Positions 1 to 4,941 of a stretch of 5,235 nucleotides of DNA are shown one piece after another. The stretch's first letter is position 1. Each line of letters starts with the position of its first letter. The stretch covers positions 1 through 5,235 of the forward strand of contig WUQV01000011.1 of the NCBI GenBank assembly GCA_009889585.1. Reading direction: 5' to 3'. The position numbers and the translations under genes were made by a program. This stretch comes from Candidatus Bathyarchaeota archaeon. Its GTDB lineage: Archaea; Thermoproteota; Bathyarchaeia; Bathyarchaeales; WUQV01. The notes below the pieces were generated by a model that searched no databases, was not told where the DNA came from, and saw only the letters and a list, made by a program, of their open reading frames with translations.

Positions 1-14
1 AGTTCAAAGTGTGA

Positions 15-110
15 TGGGCCCGGCCGGATTCGAACCAGCGACCTTCGCCGTTCCCAACGAATCAGCCCTCGTCCGTGAGGGCGACGTCCTACCAGCTAGA
101 CCACGGGCCC
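15..110 (-). tRNA. tRNA-Val (anticodon CAC) with a 23-nt intron
   Basis: The gene folds completely on the minus strand. The acceptor stem is GGGCCCG/CGGGCCC with discriminator A at base 15. The D-stem is GTCT/GGAC, the anticodon stem TCGCC/GGCGA, and the T-arm GCTGG-TTCGAAT-CCGGC. After removal of the intron (51-73) the mature RNA is 73 nt with loop CTCACGC, so the anticodon is CAC (complement of 75-77). The body closely matches archaeal tRNA-Val. The 3' CCA is not encoded: TCA follows the discriminator, so it must be added by CCA-adding enzyme. A TATA-like box lies about 24 bases upstream. It is the last gene of a minus-strand series and starts 66 bases after the stop of the radical SAM gene. 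Confidence 0.97.
51..73 (-). other. tRNA-Val intron at 37/38, canonical bulge-helix-bulge
   Basis: The 23-nt intron lies between G37 (base 74) and C38 (base 50). The precursor gives an exact archaeal splicing-endonuclease substrate. The anticodon stem is the outer helix. A 4-bp central helix pairs CTCA (nucleotides 32-35) with intron TGGG, including one G-U pair. The two 3-nt bulges are CGG and AAC, each cut after its second base. The inner helix is ACGAG/TTCGT with a short loop. This fold fixes the splice sites without ambiguity. A competing hairpin, GCCCTC/GAGGGC, also exists in the precursor. Confidence 0.92.
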
Positions 111-127
111 CATTTCATCATTCGCCG

Positions 128-145
128 CTTATTTTTTAACCTTTC
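128..145 (-). promoter_or_regulatory. BRE/TATA promoter of tRNA-Val
   Basis: Read on the minus strand, GAAAGG is followed by TTAAAAAATAAG. The A/T box is centred about 24 bases before the first base of the tRNA (110), the usual distance for an archaeal TATA box driving a start at or near the mature 5' end. The purine-rich GAAAGG stands where the TFB recognition element is expected. Confidence 0.65.
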
Positions 146-160
146 GATAACGCTGATGAC

Positions 161-174
161 GTTAAAGTGTTAAC
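161..174. repeat. Small perfect inverted repeat between radical SAM gene and tRNA-Val
   Basis: GTTAA-AGTG-TTAAC forms a 5-bp stem with a 4-base loop, beginning 3 bases after the stop codon of the radical SAM gene and about 15 bases upstream of the tRNA-Val BRE. It could end the upstream transcript or bind a protein, but the stem is short and A/T rich and has no adjoining T-tract, so it may be chance. Confidence 0.3.
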
Positions 175-176
175 AT

Positions 177-1049
177 TTAGCTGAAGTCCCTTCTCAATAG
201 CTCCCTAACGGAGGGGTAAACGTACTTCAAAGGCCACTTCACCTCGAAGTTAGCGGCCTTCATCCTCGCTAACGTCGTATCATAAGGGTCCACGACCTCC
301 TCCTCGAGGTTGAAGGGTAAACGGCGGTCGACCTCCGCCAATCTTTCGATTAAGCTCCACCTTTCCTCCTTCGTCATAAAGCGAGGATCAGCGCTCATAG
401 CCGCAACGTGAAAGCTCACCTGATGATCGAGGAGGTGTCGTATGGCTTGAAAGGGAAGCTCGAAAGCCTCAGGCCTCACTCCCGTCTTCCTAGTGAAGGC
501 CTCTGGCGTCCCAGCCTTTAAGGAGACGCGGACGTGAACCTTTCCGAATCTAGAGATCCTTCGAACGTAATCCTCGTCTATTCCGAAGAGTATTCCGTTC
601 GTCTCAAGGATGAATAAGTCGATGTCCTTAGACGTTTCGATAAGCTCAAGTAAGGCTAACAAGTGCTCCTTGCCTAACGTGGGCTCCGCGCCTGAGACGC
701 GAGCTTTTCTCACACGATATTTACGAGCGGCCTCTACGATCCCTTGAAACGCCTCGCCTGGGGAGCAAAACCTGCCGAACCTCTCCGGGAAGTCCCTGCT
801 CCAGCTCACCCAACAGAATACGCAACGTAAACAACAGCCGACGCTGTATCCTGTGGCGATACCGCCGTAAACGCCTGTTGCGTAAAAGTCCTCGTACTTA
901 CGTTCTAAACCGTTAGAGCCTAACCTCGTGACGATTCGCTCCGTATCCTTAGCTAATTCAACGGGGTCGAAGGGCTTGAAGTTCGGCGTAAGGAAGCGCT
1001 GATACTCCTTTAACGTCGAAGCCTCGTTTTTGCTCTCACATAAAGGCAT
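177..1049 (-). CDS. Radical SAM Fe-S enzyme, function unknown
   Basis: This 290-residue protein has the radical SAM signature CX3CX2C at C72, C76 and C79 (GCCLRCVFC), which binds the 4Fe-4S cluster that cleaves S-adenosylmethionine. The first four strands of the partial barrel can be followed: the glycine-rich approach YGGIATGYSVG (61-71), SGAEPTLG (119-126) in the place of the usual GGEP SAM-binding motif, FILETNG (147-152) and VHVRVSLKAG (171-180). No extra C-terminal cysteine cluster (SPASM type) is visible; C73 and C95 are the only additional cysteines nearby. The overall look recalls an uncharacterised archaeal radical SAM group (possibly COG5014, from memory). The substrate cannot be told. 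The ATG at 1049 has no Shine-Dalgarno site, but a TTTAAG box about 26 bases upstream (1073-1081) suits a leaderless transcript. It follows the membrane-protein gene by 41 bases on the same strand. Confidence 0.9.
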   Translation of the reverse strand: MPLCESKNEASTLKEYQRFLTPNFKPFDPVELAKDTERIVTRLGSNGLERKYEDFYATGVYGGIATGYSVGCCLRCVFCWVSWSRDFPERFGRFCSPGEAFQGIVEAARKYRVRKARVSGAEPTLGKEHLLALLELIETSKDIDLFILETNGILFGIDEDYVRRISRFGKVHVRVSLKAGTPEAFTRKTGVRPEAFELPFQAIRHLLDHQVSFHVAAMSADPRFMTKEERWSLIERLAEVDRRLPFNLEEEVVDPYDTTLARMKAANFEVKWPLKYVYPSVRELLRRDFS

Positions 1050-1090
1050 CGCTTAACCCGCTTAAATCGCAGCCTTAAACTTAAGGAGGA

Positions 1091-1756
1091 TCATCCACGA
1101 CCCTCCTGCTCCTTCTCCACCCTCCCTTGAGAGGGTCTCGTCGCGAGCAATTTATCTAAGTAATCGCGGAAGAAGAACCAAACGGCGAAGACCCCTATGG
1201 ATATTCCGACGCCGATCGATAGCCCGGTCGTTAAAGCGCCTTTAACGGGCTCGCTAAGGGCCGTCATATCCACGAGCATGGCCGTCAATAAGAGGAGGAT
1301 TACGAATAATACGTAGCTTCGAAGCCTAGCTTCTACCTTCGCCTTGCCCGTTATCGCGCTAAAAGTTGCGAAAATGATGATAATTACTACGATGACGCTA
1401 ATAATGCGAGCTCCATAATGCAATCCCTCAGCTACTAATTGAGTATATTGAGCTCCAAGGAGGAAATCGGCTATCATATATAAGGCGATAAGAGATATGC
1501 CTAAGTCGGCTAAAAATATAATGAGATTATTTAAGGAAAAAGGTAAAGAAGTTCCAGTTAATCGATAAATCATTCTATCCAATTCAACAAACCCTAATAA
1601 TTTTTGAAGGAAAATGTTCATCATCTTAATCGCTAAAAGTGTAATTACGATTATCGCTAACACCGTAAGTATCTTCGGTACAAGGTACACGACCTCTTTT
1701 GACATCTGATTAAAAACCTCTATTAACGAGCTCCACAACGCCTCCGCCATGAGCAT
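1091..1756 (-). CDS. Five-helix membrane protein resembling the TM part of MscS-like channels
   Basis: This 221-residue protein is almost entirely membrane-embedded. Hydrophobic segments lie near residues 24-44, 76-100, 117-136, 147-165 and 174-196, and a charged tail ends in KEQEGRG. The first helix and what follows it (VPKILTVLAIIVITLLAIK, then LLGFVELDRM) resemble the conserved TM helix repeat (PF05552-type) found in MscS-related proteins. The last helix (GLSIGVGISIGVFAVWFFFRD) resembles the glycine-rich pore-lining region. The cytosolic beta domain of true MscS channels is absent, so channel activity is inference. Two ATGs (1756 and 1750) are possible starts and no clear Shine-Dalgarno site separates them. 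It sits between the permease and the radical SAM gene with gaps of 40 and 41 bases. Confidence 0.85.
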   Translation of the reverse strand: MLMAEALWSSLIEVFNQMSKEVVYLVPKILTVLAIIVITLLAIKMMNIFLQKLLGFVELDRMIYRLTGTSLPFSLNNLIIFLADLGISLIALYMIADFLLGAQYTQLVAEGLHYGARIISVIVVIIIIFATFSAITGKAKVEARLRSYVLFVILLLLTAMLVDMTALSEPVKGALTTGLSIGVGISIGVFAVWFFFRDYLDKLLATRPSQGRVEKEQEGRG

Positions 1757-1796
1757 TACCGTTTAAAGAACGAAATTAACGCAGATAAACGTTGTC

Positions 1797-3119
1797 CTAA
1801 CTCACGACGATGATCAAGAGCCGATATATAACGTATAAGACGATGAGGGCTAACGTTAGCGCGAGAAGCTTAAGGGCCATTAAGGCCGTTTCCCTTGAGA
1901 TTTCGACGGCGACCTTATAGCCCGTCACGCTGCTACGGTAAAGTACGTACGAGTAAGTCCTAGCGGCGTCCTCCGGTACGACGGCTACCTCAGGCACTGT
2001 TAATAAGGCTAGGAGAACTGAGGATAACTTCATCAAAAACGTGATGAAAAGGGCGAGGGCGTAATCCCCCTTCGTCATCATTCCTACCGGGGCCACTAAC
2101 AACTGGGCCAAGTGGCCTAACGTCGCTAGGAGCACGCTCGATCGAACGGCTCCGAACCACTTATTGTAACTGGCGAATAGGAAGCTCCCGAGGAAGTTCG
2201 CCGCCGTATAAGTGAAAGAGGCGTACGCCGAGATGGGAATGTGGAGAATCGGCGCTGGAGTTACTAATATTAAGAGGGGGCCTAATGCGTTTAACCCATG
2301 TCCAACCCTTAAGGCCTTAAACGAGCTCCTCCTCCAAGCTAAGGAGGCGAATATGCTCGTCACGCCTCCGACTAAGTTTAACAAGGCCATTAAGAAGTCT
2401 GGCCCGCGCAGGTAGCCTATGAGGTAAGACGCCCAAAGGACCCCGAGAAGGTTTCCCGACGTTAACAACGTTACGAAGAAGAACGCCGTGGAGAACGCCC
2501 TCTCAGGTCCCTCAAGCGCCTTCGGCGTCGGCATGCCTTCGAGGTGGGATAACTTTAGGAACGTAATCAACGAGGTAGAGAGGAAGCCTATTAAAGCTCC
2601 TAGCGGATAGATTGTAGCAAACTCCTCGCCCTCTGGAAGCGAAGCTAATAAAAGCGTTCCTAAGGCAAAGCCGACGATGTTCGACGCTCCGCCGCTCGCC
2701 GATCTCTTCGCTAAGACATCCCTTACGTCGTCCTCTTCAAAGGATCCGTAAATGACGAGGCTTATGAACGTGCCGGTGAGAAACGAAAGGATTGAGATCA
2801 TGGAGTATAAAGCTGAGATGAACAACTTATCACGAACGAATGGAATGATGAACCAAAGGGCTCTTTCTAACGCATGAAAAACGATTAACTTTAGCTTCAC
2901 GTTTCTAGTAACAAACGCTAAATGTCTGTAGATTAACGCTCCAATTAACACTGGAGCTACCATCGAAATGAACAGTATGAGCGATATCTCTTCGATTCCG
3001 TGCCCTAAGGAGACGAGGAATACGATGAATAACCCTCTAGTTAAGGATACGTACGCCCCTGCGAAGGCAAGCTCAAGCGTTAAAAGCCACTTAAGTTTGA
3101 TGACTTCGTACTTCCTCAT
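1797..3119 (-). CDS. MFS-type transporter
   Basis: This 440-residue polytopic protein has about twelve hydrophobic helices in two halves joined by a hydrophilic loop near residues 190-208 (HLEGMPTPKALEGPERAF). The loop DVRDVLAKRSASGGASNIVG (131-150) followed by FALG resembles the central conserved segment of major facilitator permeases, where an Arg-rich loop leads into a Gly/Ala-rich helix. After the usual twelve helices there is a polar stretch at about 377-409 and a further hydrophobic helix at 411-438, giving a probable thirteenth span. The substrate is not deducible. The start at 3119 has a weak GGCGGT six bases before the ATG and a CGTTAAACG box at 3167-3175. It is the first gene of the minus-strand series and is divergent from tRNA-Leu. 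Confidence 0.85.
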   Translation of the reverse strand: MRKYEVIKLKWLLTLELAFAGAYVSLTRGLFIVFLVSLGHGIEEISLILFISMVAPVLIGALIYRHLAFVTRNVKLKLIVFHALERALWFIIPFVRDKLFISALYSMISILSFLTGTFISLVIYGSFEEDDVRDVLAKRSASGGASNIVGFALGTLLLASLPEGEEFATIYPLGALIGFLSTSLITFLKLSHLEGMPTPKALEGPERAFSTAFFFVTLLTSGNLLGVLWASYLIGYLRGPDFLMALLNLVGGVTSIFASLAWRRSSFKALRVGHGLNALGPLLILVTPAPILHIPISAYASFTYTAANFLGSFLFASYNKWFGAVRSSVLLATLGHLAQLLVAPVGMMTKGDYALALFITFLMKLSSVLLALLTVPEVAVVPEDAARTYSYVLYRSSVTGYKVAVEISRETALMALKLLALTLALIVLYVIYRLLIIVVS

Positions 3120-3166
3120 CTATTACCGCCCGATCGATCCGCAGCGGACTCAGTGGCTATTGAGAC

Positions 3167-3175
3167 GTTTAACGA
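3167..3175 (-). promoter_or_regulatory. Possible TATA box of the MFS gene
   Basis: CGTTAAACG lies about 50 bases upstream of the permease ATG. A start site about 26 bases downstream would leave a 5' leader of roughly 25 bases, room for the weak GGCGGT ribosome site seen at 3124-3129. It directly abuts the plus-strand tRNA-Leu promoter, so the two divergent promoters would compete for space. Confidence 0.35.
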
Positions 3176-3180
3176 GCTTG

Positions 3181-3194
3181 AAAAACCTTTATAG
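3181..3194 (+). promoter_or_regulatory. BRE/TATA promoter of tRNA-Leu
   Basis: AAAAACC followed by TTTATAG is a good archaeal BRE/TATA pair. The TATA centre is about 33 bases upstream of the first base of tRNA-Leu (3224), so a short 5' leader of about 7 bases, removed by RNase P, is expected. Confidence 0.7.
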
Positions 3195-3223
3195 ATACGC
3201 CTCCTCTGTTCGAAGCGAATAAC

Positions 3224-3338
3224 GCGGGGGTTGCCAAGCCTGGTCAACGAGGAAAACCGCCTGGTCTTCCTTGAAGGCGCAGGACTGAGGCTCCTGTCCC
3301 ATAGGGGTTCGTGGGTTCAAATCCCACCCCCCGCACCA
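3224..3338 (+). tRNA. tRNA-Leu (anticodon GAG) with a 27-nt D-arm intron and encoded CCA
   Basis: The acceptor stem is GCGGGGG (3224-3230) with CCCCCGC (3328-3334), then discriminator A and an encoded CCA (3336-3338). The anticodon stem-loop CAGGA-CTGAGGC-TCCTG gives anticodon GAG (3287-3289). The long variable arm (TCCC-ATA-GGGG) and T-arm GTGGG-TTCAAAT-CCCAC are typical of class II tRNA-Leu. The D-arm, however, is 27 nt too long: after GCCAAGCCTGGTCAA an insert interrupts the expected AGGCGCAGGA. Removing it leaves an 85-nt body plus CCA that matches archaeal tRNA-Leu. Unlike tRNA-Val in this window, the CCA is in the DNA. The gene is divergent from the permease and convergent with the protease relative. 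Confidence 0.95.
3250..3276 (+). other. Non-canonical intron in the D-arm of tRNA-Leu
   Basis: A 4-bp helix pairs exon TCAA (3244-3247) with TTGA (3271-3274). A 3-nt bulge CGA (3248-3250) follows, then an inner helix GGAA (3251-3254) with TTCC (3267-3270). A further ACC/GGT pairing closes on a GCCT loop. Cutting each bulge after its second base removes 3250-3276 and leaves GGTCAACGGCG. An alternative register, 3248-3274, leaves GGTCAAAGGCG, which is closer to other tRNA-Leu sequences. Both give 27 nt. The outer helix is relaxed: the D-stem GCC/GGC is separated from the central helix by 8 bases on one side. The exact splice sites are therefore less certain than in tRNA-Val. Confidence 0.8.
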
Positions 3339-3404
3339 AATCCTCCGATCGATTTGTTATGGAGTAGGTTCAAGCGTCAGCTTAAAATATTGTTAAGACC
3401 TGAT

Positions 3405-3427
3405 ATTATTTTCTTTCTAGAAATAAT
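3405..3427. terminator. Possible terminator or hairpin in the convergent gap
   Basis: The 128-base gap between tRNA-Leu and the convergent protease-like gene contains a pyrimidine-rich tract on the plus strand and an inverted repeat. ATTATT at 3405-3410 pairs with AATAAT at 3422-3427 around the perfect palindrome TTTCTAGAAA (3414-3423, which overlaps the right arm). The T-rich run could stop plus-strand transcription. It lies about 65 bases past the tRNA, so the assignment is weak. Nothing else is evident in this gap. Confidence 0.25.
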
Positions 3428-3466
3428 GCTAGCTTCTCTCACGCAGTCGCTAAATAACGTAATCCT

Positions 3467-3856
3467 TTAAAGCGCTAAAAAGCCTACTTTTTCCAATACT
3501 CCTTTTGCAGTATTTGGGAAATATCCGGCATCTTCTACGGCAGATACCCATAATATCACCCTTTCTGAGCAGCCCAAAGATTTAAGCCTCTCCTTAACCT
3601 CCCTAGGGAATTTACATACGACCATCCTTCTAGGGCCGATTTCAACGTCCTCGATAACGACGTTCTTCACGTCCGTGAAATAACCTTTAACTAACGTGCC
3701 AAGGGTTACGACATCAACCTTTCCGAATACCTTAAGCTCTAACTCATCTACAAGGGCTTCATCAGCTATGATGCCAGTAGCACCAGTATTAACTAAAGAT
3801 ATATCGCTGAACCCCTTTGTTTCACTACAAATTTTGATCTTAGCTCTTACGTGCAT
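3467..3856 (-). CDS. Retropepsin-like (clan AA) aspartic protease relative, catalytic Asp replaced by Asn
   Basis: This 129-residue protein has the size and layout of the single-domain retropepsin-like proteins common in archaea: an N-terminal strand (VRAKIKI), the active-site turn SLVNTGATGIIADEALVDEL (20-39), a short helix, strands around residues 46-82, and a C-terminal LEKVGF (121-126). In active members the turn reads DTGA/DTGF with a catalytic Asp. Here residue 23 is Asn (AAT, complement of 3788-3790), one base from GAT. If the reading is correct the protein is probably not a standard protease. The usual C-terminal ILG before the last helix is also not recognisable, and the protein ends soon after LEKVGF. 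A GGAAGGGG purine run sits just upstream of the ATG, with TATA-like CTTTTAATC about 37 bases upstream. No partner gene is evident. Confidence 0.75.
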   Translation of the reverse strand: MHVRAKIKICSETKGFSDISLVNTGATGIIADEALVDELELKVFGKVDVVTLGTLVKGYFTDVKNVVIEDVEIGPRRMVVCKFPREVKERLKSLGCSERVILWVSAVEDAGYFPNTAKGVLEKVGFLAL

Positions 3857-3888
3857 TACTATCCCCTTCCGTTTGTAGGATTACAAGA

Positions 3889-3918
3889 AGATTAAAAGCC
3901 TTTCGAAAGCATTATAAA
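3889..3918 (-). promoter_or_regulatory. Promoter region of the protease-like gene
   Basis: Two TATA-like boxes are read on the minus strand: CTTTATAATG (about 3908-3917) and, nearer the gene, CTTTTAATC (3889-3897). The nearer one would start transcription about 10-12 bases before the ATG, leaving just enough room for the GGAAGGGG ribosome-binding candidate. Between the boxes is the 10-base palindrome CTTTCGAAAG (3900-3909), which could serve as an operator. Confidence 0.35.
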
Positions 3919-4215
3919 GCCTGAAAAAGGAACTATACTTGGCGAATTTCATTTCATGATAAAATAAAAATGATAAATAAGCTGATTTCTTATACGATAG
4001 AATATTCTTTATTCGTGCGTATATGCAATTACATAAGTTGATCTCTACTAGGACGCTTAATTCGAAACATCGAAAGTACGTATTGAATTGTCTGATAGCT
4101 TGGTACAGAAGCGTTGAGAATCGTATAATCCCTGTCGAAAATTATCCTACTAAGGCTGCCCGATCTCGTCGAGAGTCTGTTCTATCTCTTGAAGTCAGCA
4201 CGAATTGGATCCTTG
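3919..4215. other. Gene-poor A/T-rich stretch, no supported gene
   Basis: About 300 bases with no gene I can defend. An open frame of 68 codons at 4023-4229 (+) begins with ATG but has no recognisable domain and an odd composition. A different plus frame (4129-4242) reads RLPDLVESLFYLLKSARI and ends DFDLLKT, and a minus frame here also stays open for about 50 codons. These readings exclude one another. Together with the decayed genes to the right, the stretch is best seen as degenerate DNA that may hold unidentifiable gene remnants. Confidence 0.4.
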
Positions 4216-4538
4216 TTAAGCGACTTTGACCTCCTTAAAACCTAAGGTGGCGTAAATCAATGATATGAAGGGCAGCAGAAGGATAGGTAGAAACTCTGTA
4301 GACCTATACAGCGCGGGTATGTTCGCATAGATGATGCTAATTATGCTTATAGATACTCGCGTAAACAAGCGCGTCATAGCTCTTAAGGTAGAATGCCTAT
4401 TCCAATGATGAGTAAGCGCTCTACATGAATATTAGATACTCTATGTTAAGTCACGGGGCTGATGAAGCCAATCCTCAGGCCGATAAAGACTAATTCGTAA
4501 AGTAAGGCTTCCACTCCCGCATTGAAATCGGCCCTAGA
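4216..4538 (-). pseudogene. Remnant of a small hydrophobic membrane protein
   Basis: Directly after the DUF3795 stop codon, the same frame continues as SRADFN then AGVEALLYELVFIGLRIGF, is broken by TAA (4446-4448), resumes as HVERLLIIGIGIL, and is broken again by TAA (4383-4385). A one-base shift near there joins a third open stretch, LRAMTRLFTRV, followed by hydrophobic runs VSISIISIIYANIPALY and STEFLPILLLPFISLIYATL. It ends GFKEVKVA and a stop at 4216. Joined, this would be about 107 residues with three to four membrane segments. The family is not recognised. An alternative is that only the last 53 codons (4377-4216, ATG start) form a small membrane protein; there is no ribosome site for it. 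The hydrophobic continuity across the breaks is what favours a decayed gene. Confidence 0.42.
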
Positions 4539-4847
4539 TTACCTATTAAGCTCGAAGCCTCTTTCCTTAAGCTTCTTCCATATATTCAACGCCTCCGGCG
4601 TATAAATTGCTTTCTTCCCGTAATGCAGTTGACATGGAAATTCCTCGCATAGAAAGCAACATTTCACACCTTTCCCCTTGGAGCATTTCCAAAAAGCGCA
4701 GATCTCATATCCAGACTTCCTTAATTGTTCGTTACTCCATTCGCATCCCAAGCATCTCTTCTCTTCACGTCTGTAAATTGGGCAATACTCGCAGCATATA
4801 CCACATGCTCCAATCTGGATGCTGACCATCCCTATTAAGAATGACAT
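4539..4847 (-). CDS. Cysteine-rich DUF3795-like protein
   Basis: This 102-residue protein contains twelve cysteines in the pattern of DUF3795: GACGICCEYCPIY (13-25), RCLGCEW (31-37), CAFWKC (50-55), and VKCCFLCEEFPC (61-72). A helical C-terminus (TPEALNIWKKLKERGF) follows. The family is common in anaerobic archaea and bacteria; its biochemical role is unknown, and the cysteines are thought to bind metal or an Fe-S cluster. Two starts are possible. The TATA-like TTTTTACT (4852-4859) is only about 8 bases from the first ATG (4847) but about 27 from the second (4829, residue 7). The protein starting at residue 7, MVSIQIGACGICC, also fits the family better. The true start may therefore be 4829. 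A decayed reading frame follows immediately downstream. Confidence 0.82.
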   Translation of the reverse strand: MSFLIGMVSIQIGACGICCEYCPIYRREEKRCLGCEWSNEQLRKSGYEICAFWKCSKGKGVKCCFLCEEFPCQLHYGKKAIYTPEALNIWKKLKERGFELNR

Positions 4848-4852
4848 TCCCT

Positions 4853-4868
4853 AGTAAAAATCTTTACT
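4853..4868. promoter_or_regulatory. Inverted repeat over the DUF3795 promoter
   Basis: AGTAAA-AATC-TTTACT is a perfect 6-bp inverted repeat with a 4-base spacer. It overlaps the probable TATA element of the DUF3795-like gene, a position where a dimeric repressor would block TBP/TFB. Function is inference; it may also arise by chance in A/T-rich DNA. Confidence 0.35.
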
Positions 4869-4941
4869 GTCATGTAGATGCTGAAGAAGGGAGAAGTAGC
4901 TCAAGCTGAGGTGATCGTAAAAGAAGGCATAGCATAGACCT

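Noticed and set aside
1849..1860. 12-base perfect palindrome GCTAACGTTAGC
   Set aside because: It lies inside the permease coding region and encodes a hydrophobic stretch normally; no sign of a separate function.
2212..2415. Open frame of 67 codons on the plus strand
   Set aside because: It lies entirely within the permease gene on the other strand and its translation has no recognisable motif; a shadow frame.
2968..3222. Open frame of 84 codons on the plus strand
   Set aside because: It overlaps the start of the permease and the divergent promoter region and runs up to tRNA-Leu; composition is not protein-like.
3311..3338. tRNA-Leu 3' end as an integration site (att) for the decayed region
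   Set aside because: No second copy of the tRNA 3' end, no integrase and no phage or plasmid genes are visible in the window.
3231..3470. Open frame of 79 codons on the plus strand
   Set aside because: Its first third is tRNA-Leu sequence; the rest is the convergent intergenic gap.
3696..3878. Open frame of 60 codons on the plus strand
   Set aside because: Antisense to the protease-like gene, which has a recognisable family pattern.
4023..4229. Open frame of 68 codons on the plus strand as a real gene
   Set aside because: It starts with ATG, but there is no domain, no ribosome site, no well-placed promoter, and its end overlaps two other plausible frames. Not supported as a gene.
4404..4470. 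C/D box sRNA suggested by ATGATGA at about 4405 and CTGATGA at about 4460
   Set aside because: No D box at the right distance and no C'/D' pair with guide-length spacing. The same holds for CTGATGA/CTGA near 153-184.
4607..4825. Open frame of 72 codons on the plus strand
   Set aside because: Antisense to the DUF3795-like gene, whose cysteine pattern is convincing.
4878..4937. Short plus-strand frame of 19 codons (MLKKGEVAQAEVIVKEGIA)
   Set aside because: Protein-like in appearance but within chance length, and it does not match the part of an epimerase expected just upstream of the pseudogene.
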